From positions 1 to 64,000 of the forward strand of contig JAOPHQ010000912.1 of NCBI GenBank assembly GCA_030340625.1: DNA of 64,000 nt. Reading direction: 5' to 3'. Positions 11,511 through 25,054 of this stretch are shown in pieces. Positions within the stretch are counted from its first letter, which is position 1. Every line of letters starts with the position of its first letter. Both the position numbers and the translations under genes were made by a program. A model generated the notes under the pieces. That model saw only the letters and a program-made list of their open reading frames with translations, did no database searches and had not been told where the DNA came from. The DNA is from Merluccius polli. Taxonomy: Eukaryota > Chordata > Actinopteri > Gadiformes > Merlucciidae.

Positions 11511-13450
11511 CTCAGTGTATTCACTAGGCCTATGTACTCTTTATAGCCACATGAGGTTATCAGATATTAGTTTGATTATGACATTAATCAGGCCCTGCAT
11601 GGGGCCCTTTTAGATGTATATTCAGATGACTTTTAGAACCAGGTTTTCAAAGCCAAAGTCATTTTCCAAGAGAGTAAGTTTTACAATAGCGCATGTCATT
11701 TTAAGTGTGTATTGTCAGTGTTTTTATGTCACAATGCATAATAATGTATCTACCGTCTTAAAACACGACGGCAATCATTTACATTGAGTTATTTTGCAGG
11801 CAACTTTATCGGAAAGGAAACCTCCTCCCCAGTGAGTTTAAGTTTCATAGTTGTAGGAATAAAGAAACAAACAATAGTCATTATTTCAGTGCTGACAACA
11901 ACAAGTGTGTGTTTGTGGAAGAAGTTAGTCTCCAGGTGCTTTCTGAAGAGTGACTCCAATGCCATCTAATTAACATTGTCATTATTTATTGGGGTCACCA
12001 CATCTGATGTGATGTGAGACTAGAAAGCATACGACCTAAAGCTATGGAGTTGACCTGAGCTGATCTGCAGTTTCCCCCTGATGACATCAAGCAGACCTAA
12101 CCCACACGTTGCTAACGTCCTTTTATACCGTCCTTTTATTATTATGCCTGTAATAATCCTCCAGTCAGTCACGTGACAACAGTAACTGGGCTACTTCTGC
12201 TTTTCTCCTTCCCTTTGGACTTTCACAAGCTTGTCAGCGTTGTGCAGCGGTGCAGAAGACGCAGAGACACAGCAGCTCTACTTCTCTACTTCATTGCACT
12301 TCTGATTGCAATGCAATAAAGCACATTACCTTTAAGCTGTCCTTGAGCAAGTGTACTTTTATTAAACTACAATATCCTCCTCACCCACAACCCCTCACAT
12401 CACCAACACCAGACCTAACTTACAGAATGAAGATGTCTCTGTAATTGAGATGTCTCTGTAATTGTCTGTGTGCCCACCAGCTGTCAGTGTTGTCCATACA
12501 GTGGAGCAATGCATGAAACACAGACAAGGAGCAGTTGACAGCTTTGACAATGTGCTTGAAAGTGAACTTTAAAGGTCATCATGGTTGAAACATGAACGCA
12601 TGTGACTAATCTCATATAATGTCATGCGGTCGCCTCTGACCAGAGTGTCATAAAGCCAAGTCGTCAACAGGAATACCTTTTTCACCTTTAGACCTTCAAA
12701 ACCGTATTCAGTGTTACTGAAATGCCCCGTAGGGTTTATTTTATTGGGCTGTCTGAGTAATCTTTACATTTGGCAAAATGACATCCTAATTAATAGTTCA
12801 TACTTGTACTATAAATATTCTTGATCAGGAAAAGACTCGAACAGTAAGCCTACAAGAGTATCTAGACACACTTTTATATGATCAGATAACTGCTCAGATA
12901 ACACAGCATCACCACTAGATGGCAGTAGATACAAACTGCAGATATTTCCCATAGTTTAATGTGTTTTGGTGAATCCTGGTGGAAATCTTCTCCAACTCAT
13001 AACCCTCTGAAGCAGATTGAGAGTCACAGTCAGTTTAAATCCTTCAATGTCATTACCCTCAAATGAGCCATTTCACTGCAAACCATTCATGTCTGACCCT
13101 GGGTCATGGGTCACTGTGTGCTGACACCATCACTGGTCCATATGCTCCTAATATTGCAGATGTTTCAAGTGGATGTGAGACCTCAGACCGGACCCAGCGA
13201 GGCCCAGACCCCCCAGCAGGACCTCCTTCCCGCTCCCATGGGTCCTCGTCGAAGAAACGTTCATTATCCATGTGTCATAATGGTCATTATTCAGGTTAGC
13301 CCTGACTGAGATTCATTTCACCACAATCTCCCAGTGTTGTTTCACACCGTCGATTCAAACACATTTTCAAGTGACAGTAAAACGTTAACCATGAATAGTT
13401 TACAGTTAGACGCCTGGTTGCCATGGCGATATGCACTCTGTTGGGAGGGT

Positions 13451-13507
<57 letters not shown>

Positions 13508-15755
13508 CCTGAACAGTAGCCTGCAATCACAGGGAAATGATGAAGAAAGGCGCCGACTATAAGTGTGATTGGTGATAGAGGAGGTAACACAGGGGAGGTG
13601 TTTTACTCCATCTCTGTAGTTGAAGGTCTGCCATGCGGTGGATCAGCAGGTGCAGTGATTGGTGATAATGGATAAACCAACTCCAACACTTCTCTTAATA
13701 GCACATGTTGTTGTAGACGTGTAGACCTCAAACCGCTGGTCTTTCATAGAGAGCAGCGCTATCTTCTCCATCCCGTTCACACACAGAAGCCATAATATTC
13801 CACATCTGTCCAAGAACTAAGTTAATAATTTCAGCGTATGGCAACTGGCCACAATAAATTCAGTAAAATTGCTCCTCAAGTTACTGAACCTGTTGTCAGG
13901 TCAGGGCTTGGCTGGAGGCCGGTTCTGGTCCACTTCACAACCTAATTCATTTACAGACATTTGGCAGGAAGGCGGGAAGTCTTTCTTATTAGGAAGTTGG
14001 ACATAAATAAAGTGTGTGACATAAACTCAGCTAAAATGGTCATTCATAACATTTTATGAATACGGTATTCTTGCAATGAGGGGAAAACACAATTATTACA
14101 GTTTTCCAGATTGAGCTCATCTATGATTCGAACAGCGTTCACATTTTATTGGTGCTTTAATTAACTACTATCTATTTATATAGAATAAACACAAAATACA
14201 GTGTTCCTGTTACATTATAATACTTTACATAGCGGTTAAGACATAGTTATATTATTATATACTTATTTTGGGTGCCAGTTTTAAAGTCTGCTGCTATTTA
14301 AAAATCTCACAACAACCGCAGTCAGAACTACAGATGTTTGGGCTGAATAGTGAGGGAGGACTTAACACACACGCGGGTTTAGCAGTACAATACACCTCCC
14401 AACATTTTAAATGCAATACATTTTCAGCGTATACACAAAAGCATTTGTAATCATCAATCTCTGAAACAAACGTCTTAACATTTAAGTGTAATTGTCTTTT
14501 CCACATTGTTTTATGAGGAAACAGCTGATGTGCAGTCAGTCACATCCTGCATGTGCACTAATACAGAGGCGGCTGCTGTTTGTGATTCATGCTCTCACTC
14601 TGTCCTCCATCTGCCCTGTGAACAACTTAATTAAACCATCGACTCCATTTCCAGAAAGGAGGAGCAAATCATCTCACAGCATTTACAACCTTTATTATAT
14701 CTTTATGACATAGGTCCCTCTCGAATCTCAAGAAGACCAAGCAATGCACTTTGAGGCTTTTATCACGTCTCTGACTTTCTTGCAGTGTACACATACAGCC
14801 ATCACAAAGTTTGGTGTCTTTATATCGAAAGAAAACGTAATAGTCCACTTAATGGCTTCATAAATAAACTGTAAATGAGTGCACTAATTGGTCTTCCAAT
14901 CTTTAATTACCATAGTATTCGGTTTAACAACTCTGCTTTGCTCATGAAAGCATGTTTAACAACCAAAGTCAGACAGGATGCTTTTGAGATGAAAGTGTCC
15001 ATGAATAAGTGATAAAGTGCGATACATATAAACAATATGAATTCATAAATTCGGACACCTAAGCCACAACACCGTAACCAAAGATGAGTCACCAGAATGG
15101 ATTCACAAACACACTGACATACACGGCTGATGAAGACGTACCTGATGGACGCCTGCAGTCTTCAGACTGAAGTGTTGGACCAGCAGCAGCTTACTGCAGG
15201 AGGAACAGGAGGACATAAACCAGAGCCAAGTAAGAGGAGATAAGGGATTTAGTTTATCGTTTTGCTATTTTAGGTGTAACGTTTATTACATTATTTAAGT
15301 CCTGGCACTAAGGTGTATCTTCATATTAAATACATGTTTTTATTGTATTTTTCATTATATTGTAATTTATTATATTTGAAAAAGGCTAGCTCCACTTTAG
15401 ATGCATACTTTAGGATTCGGTCAGAATACTCATTCAATCATTTATTGTAGTTAATATAATATTAAATATATTGCATGTATTTTTTACCTTCACCTACAAT
15501 ATGAAATATGTTGGTTTGCAGTTTTTAAAAGGTATTTATTTCAAAGCCGTCTCCCAGCCTTCAACCTGCTGACTCACCGTTGTCACGGGAGACCACCCCA
15601 TCCTCAGCACCCCCCCCTCCCCCCCCACACCGTAACCACGGCGCAGCATCCAATTTTCCATCGGGTAATGGCATGAACACAAGCTGGGGTGGAGTGGAGA
15701 TTCGGTCAGTCTGGACCAGAGGCAGCGCTGGAGAGAAACGCATTGTGTTCAGGAT
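11507..15755. other. Intergenic, no gene recognised
   Basis: This is AT-rich sequence with a (TA)n tract at 13456-13504. Open frames are short and without recognisable domains. No conserved exon could be identified by eye. Confidence 0.5.

Positions 15756-15795
<40 letters not shown>
15756..15795. repeat. Poly-G run of 40
   Basis: An uninterrupted run of 40 G on the plus strand, the longest homopolymer seen in the window. Confidence 0.95.
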
Positions 15796-15797
<2 letters not shown>

Positions 15798-16498
15798 CAG
15801 GACCTGGAGGTACTTGGAAGTGAGGAAGAGGATTTTGTAAGAAAAAGAGGACTTGCAGGAGCCGGTGAAGGTGGTTGCAGGCGGTGAACACATCCATGCG
15901 GTGAACACACACTCCATTATAGCCCTCTGAAGTCTATAAATGATATATGTTTCCTTTTATACAGTTGTATTTGATTAGTATTTGATAGCAACTAAAACGA
16001 AGGGGTGAAGGAGTTGGTTGTAACGCACAAAGCACACGATTGCTCATGATGTATGAAGAAATACAAATATAAAACGCTTCAAGTGATTCATAACATCATA
16101 TTATTTTGTCGATTCCCTTATTATCAGGAACTGATTACGTAATATGTTACATGTTGATAATAAACCACAGCCATTACTCCTGAGAGAGAGAAAATGTCAG
16201 CTTGAACTGGAAAGTAATCACCACTAAATGTCTGGATAATAGCAGGATAATAGGGGGACTATAGTGAATCGAATGGGAATGCGTTGCACTTTGACCAATT
16301 TAGAAAAATAAATAAAATGTTTTACGTTGATTATGTACGAATTACAGTTGAAGAGGATTAGATGGCAATGACCCGAATAAGATGGCATGGAAATATGTAC
16401 AATATTTTCACACACACAATAGTGTTTCGTTCATTGAACAAACTCTGTTCAATAGAACAATCAGACCTGGATCAGATAATCCTAATCAATGGACCAAT

Positions 16499-16916
16499 AG
16501 CGCGACCCAATGGACCCAATGGACCCAATGGACCCAATGGACCCAATGGACATAATGTGTGTGCTGACTGAGCCGGCCCATAATACCGGTCACACCAGAG
16601 TCTGTTAAGTCTCGGGACCAGCGCCGTTCGGCCTTCTGCCAGGATTTACAAGGCCCAGGCAGAAGACATGATTGGACAGACGACGATGGAGGAGGAGGAG
16701 GAGGAGGAGGGAGGAGGAGGAGGAGGAGGAGGAGGAGGGAGGAACAGGAGGAGGAGGAGGAGGAGGAGGGAGGAGGAGGAGGAGGAGGAGGAGGAGGAGG
16801 AGGAGGAGGAGGAGGAGGCCTCGTCTAAATTAAATTAGCTAAGAGGACAAATGGAATTTAAGTCATGGTTTGTATGGTCTGGCCAAGGGCATCTGCAAAT
16901 GCGTGTGTGTGTGCGT

Positions 16917-16959
<43 letters not shown>

Positions 16960-17126
16960 AGAACTGTCATTTTTCTTTTCCATTTGGGATAATCATTCAA
17001 GTAGTGAGGAAGCCGTCTCAATCCACTTACTCCATAGGCAGAACTGCATCAGGGAGGTAAGTGGTGTGATGGCTCGGTGCAGTGAAAGGTCAGAGTGATG
17101 TGTACACACCGCAGCAGCGAGTCTAT

Positions 17127-17159
<33 letters not shown>
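16499..17159. repeat. Cluster of simple repeats
   Basis: In order: ACCCAATGG repeats (about 16505-16551), GGA/GAGG repeats (16687-16818), a (CA)n run (16919-16957) and (AGC)n (17127-17159). The AGC tract opens reading frames on both strands, but no gene context supports translation. Confidence 0.85.
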
Positions 17160-17160
<1 letters not shown>

Positions 17161-17790
17161 TGCAGCAAACCGCTGACATTTATGAGGCGCATCCTACCTC
17201 CGGGTACCGCAATCACGGCACGGCGGTCGGCCATTAGCGGCCAATCAACTGGGTTCTCCAATTCCCACATGAATCACCAAAAGCGTGGTTCACGTATCTC
17301 CGCTTCCCTGATTGAGCGGCTCTATAGCGGCTACTGCTCTACGCACCTCCACCTCCACCTTCACCTCCAGGTCCACCTGTGTAGTACTACATCTACTTTC
17401 ATGTCATGGACATGTATGGAAAGGGAGCATGCGCTGTTTGCTTGTGTGATGATGATGCCTTCGCATTAATAGGTGCACAAAATAAGATCTGTCTTAAAGT
17501 CAACATTTTGTTAGTTCCCCATGATACGTCTTATCTGTGTCAGACCATAGCGAAGTCTGTGTGTGACGCATGGTGTTGGTGCGGAGGAGCGCTATGTGGC
17601 AGGGAACGTTTTCCCAAATTAGAGGTCCGATCCCAGTGAGCACTTTAAGGCAGGGAGAGGAACGAGAAGGAGAGGCTTAACCATCTGGAGGCCTGAGAGC
17701 TGTGACATCCAATTTACCTGAGGCCCACACAGACACCACAGACACCTCCCTGTCAGGGCAGGAGCCACTGGATGCTCTCCTTAACACACA

Positions 17791-17866
<76 letters not shown>

Positions 17867-20800
17867 AGGTCAATGCTGATCCATTTACACTTGAAGGCGT
17901 TCTCTTTAGACAAGAAAAACAATATGAAACACACGTTGGTCACGGGTTCATATCGAAGTGCCTTGTTAGCAACTGTTAAAATAGTTCCCTTGACACGGGG
18001 GAAGCTGAATGTATTTTAGAAATATAACAGTAATTTAAACATGCAGTAAAGTACTACTTCCTTTTATGGCATGACGTGTGGGTTCCTTGTTAGAGGGGTT
18101 TCATTTAGATGCAGGATCGGCTCTACCTTTGGTTGTCCTCCAAAGTTTGCAGGTTGTAAATGAGAAGATGAATGAATGTAAGGTTGGCCGTTAATCAAAG
18201 GTTGAATACTTTGCTGGGATACTCAAGTCAAGTACATACAAAGGACCTCCACTACGCTATACCCACAACTTCCTTATTAAATTTAATCTAAATGCAGGAA
18301 GCCTTCTGTGAAACACATTTATTAGTAGGCCTACCATTTATAAAAATGTTGTTAAATGTTACTTGTATCGTCAATGAAAGAAGCATTGCCTTATTTACTG
18401 AAGGTGAATCTAATCTCAGGGCATTTTTGACATATATAAAGAGATAGATAAATCTGTTGCAAAGATATAGTGAAACTGAAAATGGAGGGCAGCGAATTAT
18501 CTGATAAATGAACAATAACAGGTATCTTTTTCAAAACATGAAGAGATATATCTGGATACTTTAATAGTACATTTTATTTTATTAATATTACTTTCCAGAA
18601 TCATTTCCAAAGGCATACATCTAAACTTAATTTGCATTATAAACAAATGAAGTCGACCTCGGCTAATTGCTTCGGCTAATCGCAGGCCTAATTCCATGTT
18701 GAACAGGAGCTTTCGTCCAATCGGTTCCTCTGTTTTATTGCCCCCCCGCAGAGCCAGCCGGCCTGTGATTAGCTGATTACCTCTGCCCTCCACCCGTGTC
18801 CAGACAGACGACACGCAGCATCACTCATCCTCCACCCAGAGTCCTCCTTCTGGGAAGCTGATCGCTGATACAGATGATGAGGCTCTGTGATCTCCTGGTT
18901 GCCAAGGGTGACAGCGTGCCATTCCCCCCCCCCCCCCCCCCCCCCCCCCTCTCTCTCTCTCTCTCTGGTGACATAGTTGTAGCTGTAATGTGGATGCTGA
19001 ATTGAATTACACAAAGACAGCCGTTGATAAGCGCACAGTTGTGAAACCCGAGACGAGACGACCTTGGAAAATCCAAAGTAGTGACAAATAGTGTTGCCAT
19101 GGTGACACTGGAACCAAACACATATGTCACACACACACTTCACAATACAGTCATGCAGTCATGACAGCTGTTTGGGTCTCTGAGTCATGTCAGATATCTG
19201 TCCCAGGGGACGTCTGTCCCAGATGCACAATTAAAAAAGGATCAAACAGCAGGACTGTTTGTTTTCCTGAACTATGTGATTTAGCGCATATCACTTCCAC
19301 ACCACCACAAGGTCACTTCCTAATTCAGTCAACTCAGTCAAATAGGGACAATTCCCCCAAGTGGGCCTTGTTTGGCTTGGCACTGCAACCATGCAATCAA
19401 GCCGGCCCCTGTCCTCCATATGGGGCTCTTCGGGGGCCAACATTGATTAAATGCGTCCGCCTCTCTGACCCTATGAGTCCCAGGAGACGGAAAGGATTCA
19501 ACGGCCAATCAGAGAAACTGTACTCTCCTCCTGCCTGGATTCAGGTCTGCATTGCATTGCCTGTGATTTGTCAATCACATTGGTGAGCAACATGTACCGT
19601 CCAACCAAATGTTAAAAGTCTTAAAGGAACAGAGTGGCAGAGTTAGTTGTCTTTTCACACATTTAAATGAGTAACTGACATGTCTGCTCATAATGTACAT
19701 TTCACATACACATGTTGTAATCATGGATCCATTATCAAGGGGTTTAACTCACAGTGCTATTTCAGCACCGCACCAATGAAGTGTAAATGTGGGACATCAG
19801 AGTTTCACGCCGGCTTCACAGTGTCTGAGGCCGGGAACGGGTTTTACAGTAAATCGCCAGCCGGGGATTTGACCTGCAGCAGATCCACCCTGTCCTCAGT
19901 CTCATACTACTACTAGTAATAATAATAAGCCATGGCTGGATCGCCGTGGAAACGATAAAAGGGGGACGCGTCTGACCTCTAAAAAACATCCCCATTCACA
20001 TTAAATATTCTCTCTTTTCACTTTCCCTATCGAACAAGAGATACTGAATAGGGCGATTTTGTATATTTGTGTTCTTCGTGTGTCTGTGTTGTGTTCTTCT
20101 TGTGACTGACCAAGCGAGCGGAAAGCCGGGATTTAAAGGAGGACACCGCGGCCTTGCTTCGATCCGGTCCTCGTCTAAAGACACACCTTGTCTCAGCACA
20201 TTAACATTTCATCTGGGCCAGAAAGAATTGATTTCAGTCAGGCAGGATGGCGAGACCGTGAACTGGGAATAGGAACTACATGTATGTGTCTCAATAGTAC
20301 CAATTTGAAATATTTGGCTAAATAATTCATGGACCTGTAAATCCACTCATGAATAAGTCATGAATTAGTTGTTTGAATTAAACATTGCATAATTTATTAT
20401 GAACACAAAGGCACTGAATTAATGTGCATACCTAAAAACTATTACAGTACAAAAAGTCAATAATGATATTTCATGAATGAATAACATAAGTCAAGAATCT
20501 AAATACATTTTAATAAGTTAAATTAGCCTATTAGTCTATGTAGCTTTATAACGTTTATTTCTCTATAAGCACTGAAGTTGGTATAAATCTGTACTACCTT
20601 TATCTCTAAATCAGATGACTAACGGGGATCCTGCAGGCCCAACATATTATTAAGACAGGTGCAGCTTTTACTGTCCTGAGTTGTGGGATTGGCACTGCAG
20701 AGCAGATTTGATTGAAGTTACATTAAAAACTATTCTGGTGTCCCCCAAGGCCTCTTTTTTGGACAATTCATTTTTATCGGTATATGACTGCAAGAAATAT

Positions 20801-20893
20801 TGGACACCACCATCCATCCTTTAGTAGCGGAAGACATTGTTTTCTCATTTCATAATCAGCAACATGACAACCAGGCAATTTTGGTAGTAGCAC

Positions 20894-20971
<78 letters not shown>

Positions 20972-22137
20972 GTATCTATAACTTGCAGTGGTGAGTTGCC
21001 ACCGAGGGACAGGTCTCTTCCTGTGGGGGGCGATACTCTCTGGCCAATCAATATCCTCACATGAGACAGTGGCCAAGCACTCCATGTAATGAAGTGCCTG
21101 CTTGATATACGCCCCACTGCTGGCTGACACTGCAGTGGTGCGGCGCGGTACTGCAGCAGCAGCACTTCTTTGATTGGACATTTCTCTCTCCCATTAGGCT
21201 CGCCCAGGACACACCCAAACCTTTACGATCACCTGTCTCTCCCCCCCCCCCCCCCCCCCCTAACCAGGACAGTCTAGTGCTATCGATGCTAAAGTTACCG
21301 CTGTAACCGCTCTGCTGAATGACTTTCAGGCTGTTTGGTCAATTGTTTGTTTAATGTGAATTGATTATCCGATTGGACTCCTCACAGGGGGAGTTTTATT
21401 GGTGGTCATCGTGTTATCATGTTGTACCTGTGGATGGATATATTTAGTCACAGGTATACAACAACATAGAATTGGTTACTTTTTTCAACAATAAATACAT
21501 TTAAAAAAAACAGCTAGAAAACAAAACAAACATTTATATCCATAACTACACATTACTGCAAATAATTTCAGCCCAGCACAGAGATTAGTTACCAGTAGCT
21601 CAGATCACCTCATGAAATGTTGTTGTTTTCCTCTCATATGCGAGGACCACGTGGTGCCGGAGCTGGCGGCCCTCCAGGGACCACTTGATTAAAGTGGTCT
21701 CCTCAGGACGTCAGCCAAGTCTGGGAAAACCCTGAACCTCCAGATAGTCCAGCCTGCTCCACATCCAAGTCCAGGCAGCTTCTCTACCAACACTGGAGCC
21801 ACACCGTCCCAGAAGAAGCCCTACACAGTATTTATCTACCAGGGTCAACCACACTGTATGATCTATAAGTACAAACATTTGTGAATGCCAAATTATGTAT
21901 TTAAGGACTGATTGATTATTGATGTATTAATCTATCACCAAAATAGTGAAGTCATTAATTTATGTTCAGTTTTAATGCCTTACAGCCACACTTCATCTTC
22001 TACACCTCAAGATACCTCTTTTAGATTCTGATTCAGATTACTTTATTAATTATTAATACATTTATTTATTGATGGGCTGCAAATTGAAACAAAAAAACAA
22101 TGATGTTGATTAAATCCTCCCAAATGAATGAACACTA
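17160..22137. other. Intergenic with long CA and C repeats, no gene recognised
   Basis: Contains (CA)n at 17783-17864 and 20896-20969, C plus CT repeats at 18924-18966 and a C run at about 21241-21260. The segment at about 21640-21870 is less simple and reads briefly as protein-like, but has in-frame stops and no recognised family. Confidence 0.5.
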
Positions 22138-22139
22138 TA

Positions 22140-22441
22140 ATTGTGGAGTGTATGTGGTTGATAGCTGGATTACAGCCTCACCTGGCCTGAGTCAGACTGG
22201 TTAGACTCTGGGCTGGGTGGGGCTGCACACCTGTGGGCCTTGATTGCTCTGCACCTCTGCAGGTGTGCAGCCCCCCCCCCCCCCCCCCCCCCCCCCCAGA
22301 GTCTAATCAGTGGACTCGGGCCAGGTGAGGCTGGTCTGACGCGGGCCAGGTGAGGCTGGTCTGACTCGGGCCAGGTGAGGCTGGTCTGACTCGGGCCAGG
22401 TGAGGCTGTAAACCAGCTATCAACCACACCCACTCCACAAT
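22140..22441. mobile_element. Foldback MITE with about 47-bp TIRs and TA flanks
   Basis: The element starts ATTGTGGAGTG and ends CACTCCACAAT. The terminal inverted repeats run about 47 bp into CAGCCTCACCTGGCC with about three mismatches. Each end is flanked by TA (22138-22139 and 22442-22443), as for Tc1/mariner-type insertion. The right half contains about four 25-bp direct repeats ending GGGCCAGGTGAGGCT, and a C run lies at 22271-22297. Related copies occur at 57222-57276 and 61344-61480. Confidence 0.7.
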
Positions 22442-22957
22442 TACATATACACATATCTATGCATGCCACTTAAAATACTGTTTACAAATGTATGATATGT
22501 GTGCATGTATGATACTCAGTAACAAACAGTTCATGACCCTTAGACCCCATGCATGTCGTTTTGAAGGACATCAAAAGGTAAAATGATGACTACTTGCGGT
22601 TGATTGGTCTTAATATTTCAGAGAGGTGCATCTCAGGGGAAGCGTTGGGGTGGCGGTTGCGCCTGATGCACTTCCTTCACAATAATGAGCTTCTGAGCAG
22701 GACAGGGACCCTAAATCTCCGGGCTAAGATTGCGCTGCCATGGACCCGGCTGGGCTTCACCCCGCTATATATTCCCCCAGACAGGACACCAACATGTTTT
22801 ATCACGCAGCCCCATCCCCTCGAAGCGGTAGGCCTAGCTGTAGGAGCTTGTAAAACTACGTCAGTTATTATGGCACAAACTGCAATAATGGCACAATGAG
22901 CTAACTTGAAGTTGGATGCAACTTTTTTTACCCAATACCTGCTATAGGTCTAATGCA

Positions 22958-23386
22958 ATAGAGCGTAACAGTGACCGCCCCTTTTTAACAGCTCCGGTGC
23001 CGGAAGTAAATTTCCCATGCATTTATCTCGTCCACTTTTCGTAGAATCCTTATAAAAAGAGTATTAAGCCTTTAACCAAGCCGATCGTTCGTTGTGGTAG
23101 TCGTGACCATATTATGTTTGATTCGGGCATAAAAAGAATTTGGAAAACGGAAGAAAAGCCAAAGGTACAATAAGACTGTGTACATTATTTTGTTGACCGA
23201 GTGAGGAACTACTCATCCCGAATCAAACATAATATGGTCACGACTACCACAACGAACGATTGGCTTGGTTAAAGGCTTAATACTCTTTTTATAAGGATTA
23301 TACGAAAAGTGGACGAGATAAATGCATGGGAAATTTACTTCCGGCACCGGAGCTGTTAAAAAGGGGCGGTCACTGTTACGCTCTAT
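22958..23386. repeat. 429-bp foldback with two 170-bp arms
   Basis: Arms 22958-23127 and 23217-23386 are near-identical reverse complements, with only a couple of mismatches, separated by an 89-bp spacer. Termini read ATAGAGCGTAACAGTGACC and its complement. No coding sequence is present. It is probably a non-autonomous DNA transposon. Confidence 0.8.
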
Positions 23387-23542
23387 GGTGGACTCATTAA
23401 TGAGGACCAATAATGAGGACCATTAATGAGGACCAACACAGCATCACCTGAACCAAGTATGAACTAACCAATCAACACACAGCATCACCTGAACGTGAAG
23501 TCTACACTCATAATGGTTTGAGGCCAACACAGCTGTTTGTTT

Positions 23543-23544
23543 TA

Positions 23545-23579
<35 letters not shown>

Positions 23580-23930
23580 GCATTATTATTATGTTTATTT
23601 GGCCTGTTTTGCATGCTTTGGGAGATGTGTAAATCTGCAATGTTTTACTTTAATTTGAGAAATGATGACGTCGCTATTTCCGGTGCGTGTGTGTTTGGGA
23701 GAAATTGAGAAAACGCTCAAAAGCTATAAAGCCGTAATAAACTCATATTCATATGACATAAAAGTCATATGAAATAAAAGTCATATTCATATGAAATAAA
23801 AATCATATTAATGTTAAATATAACTCATATTCATATTAAATAAAAGTCACATTCATATGAAATAAAAGTCATATTCATATTAAATAAAACTCATCTTCAT
23901 ATTAAATAAAATTCATATTCATATTAAATA
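23543..23930. repeat. (ATT)n and CATATGAAATAAAAGT tandem array
   Basis: (ATT)n at about 23543-23590 is followed at about 23740-23930 by about eight degenerate copies of a unit built from TCATATTCATATGAAATAAA. Confidence 0.8.
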
Positions 23931-23999
23931 GGACGATACGCGTCACGTCAAATACAAACACACGTGGCGCGCAAGAGACGCGCGGAGCAGCGGAGCGCA

Positions 24000-24765
24000 G
24001 GACTGCTCCTGGTCCTGGAGGAGAAGGAGGATCTTCTGGATCCGTAGAGGAGGAGGGTCGGGTCCCGGTCCGTGGAAGAGGAGGGTCTCCTGGGTCCGTG
24101 GAGGAGGAGGGTCTCCTGGGTCCGGGTCCGTAGAGGAGGAGGGTCGGGTCTCCTGGGTCCGTGGAGGAGGAGGAGGGTCCGGGTCCGTGGAGGAAGACGG
24201 TCTGGTCCGGGTCCGTGAAGGAGGGTCGTCTCCGGGTCCGGGGAGGAGGAGGGTCGGGTCCGGGTCCGGGGAGGGTCGGGTCGGGTCCGGGTCCGGGGAG
24301 GAGGAGGGTCGGGTCCGGGTCCGTAGAGGAGGAGGGTCGGGTCCGGGTCCAGGGAGGAGAAGGGTCGGGTCCGGGTCCGTGGAGGAGGAGGGTCTGTTCC
24401 GGGTCCTTGGAGGAGGAGGGTCTCCACGGAGGGGCTGAAGACGCACATCTGTCTTCATTATGTCCACCTAGCAGCCCACCGAGCAGGTAGCTTCACCAGC
24501 AGGCAGGTCCACCACCAGGCAGGGTCTCCACCAGGCAGGGTCTCCACCAGGCAGGTTCACCACCAGGCAGGGTCTCCACCAGGCAAGTTCACCAGCAGGC
24601 AGGTCCACCACCAGGCAAGTTCACCACCAGGCAGGTCCACCAGCAGGCAGGTCCACCACCAGACAAGGTCACCACCAGGCAGGTCCACCACCAGACAAGT
24701 TCACCAGCAGGCAGGTCCACCACCAGGCAGGTCCACTAGCTTCACCACCAGGCAGGGTCACCAGC
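24000..24765. repeat. Two adjacent GC-rich minisatellites upstream of chrnb4
   Basis: The first array (about 24000-24430) is made of GGGTCCGGGTCCGTGGAGG-type units on a GAGGAGGAGG background. The second (about 24483-24765) repeats AGGCAGGTCCACCACC-like units of 16-18 bp. The second ends about 85 bp before the chrnb4 start codon, so it lies in the promoter or 5' UTR. Confidence 0.8.
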
Positions 24766-24848
24766 CCGTCCGAGGAGCCTGCAGAGCTGCATCTCAACAA
24801 ACTGCTGGTGGACGAGAACTTGTGCGTGGACCAGAAGGTGCTGGAGAA

Positions 24849-24975
24849 ATGATCGGGACTCTCCCCATCTTGGCTTTCTGTTTCTTCAGTTTGATGCACG
24901 GTAAATATGATTTTAATAGTTGTGTCATCTATTCTCGCATGACTTCTTGGCACTTATAACTTTTAAAGTGGGTAT

Positions 24976-25009
<34 letters not shown>

Positions 25010-25019
25010 GTTATTATTA

Positions 25020-25054
<35 letters not shown>

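Noticed and set aside
17095..17270. Poly-Ser/poly-Leu frames over the AGC repeat
   Set aside because: The frame is open only because of the triplet repeat; no flanking homology or splice context.
23943..24490. Long proline-rich frames on the minus strand
   Set aside because: Produced by the GC-rich minisatellite, with two frames open at once; not a gene.
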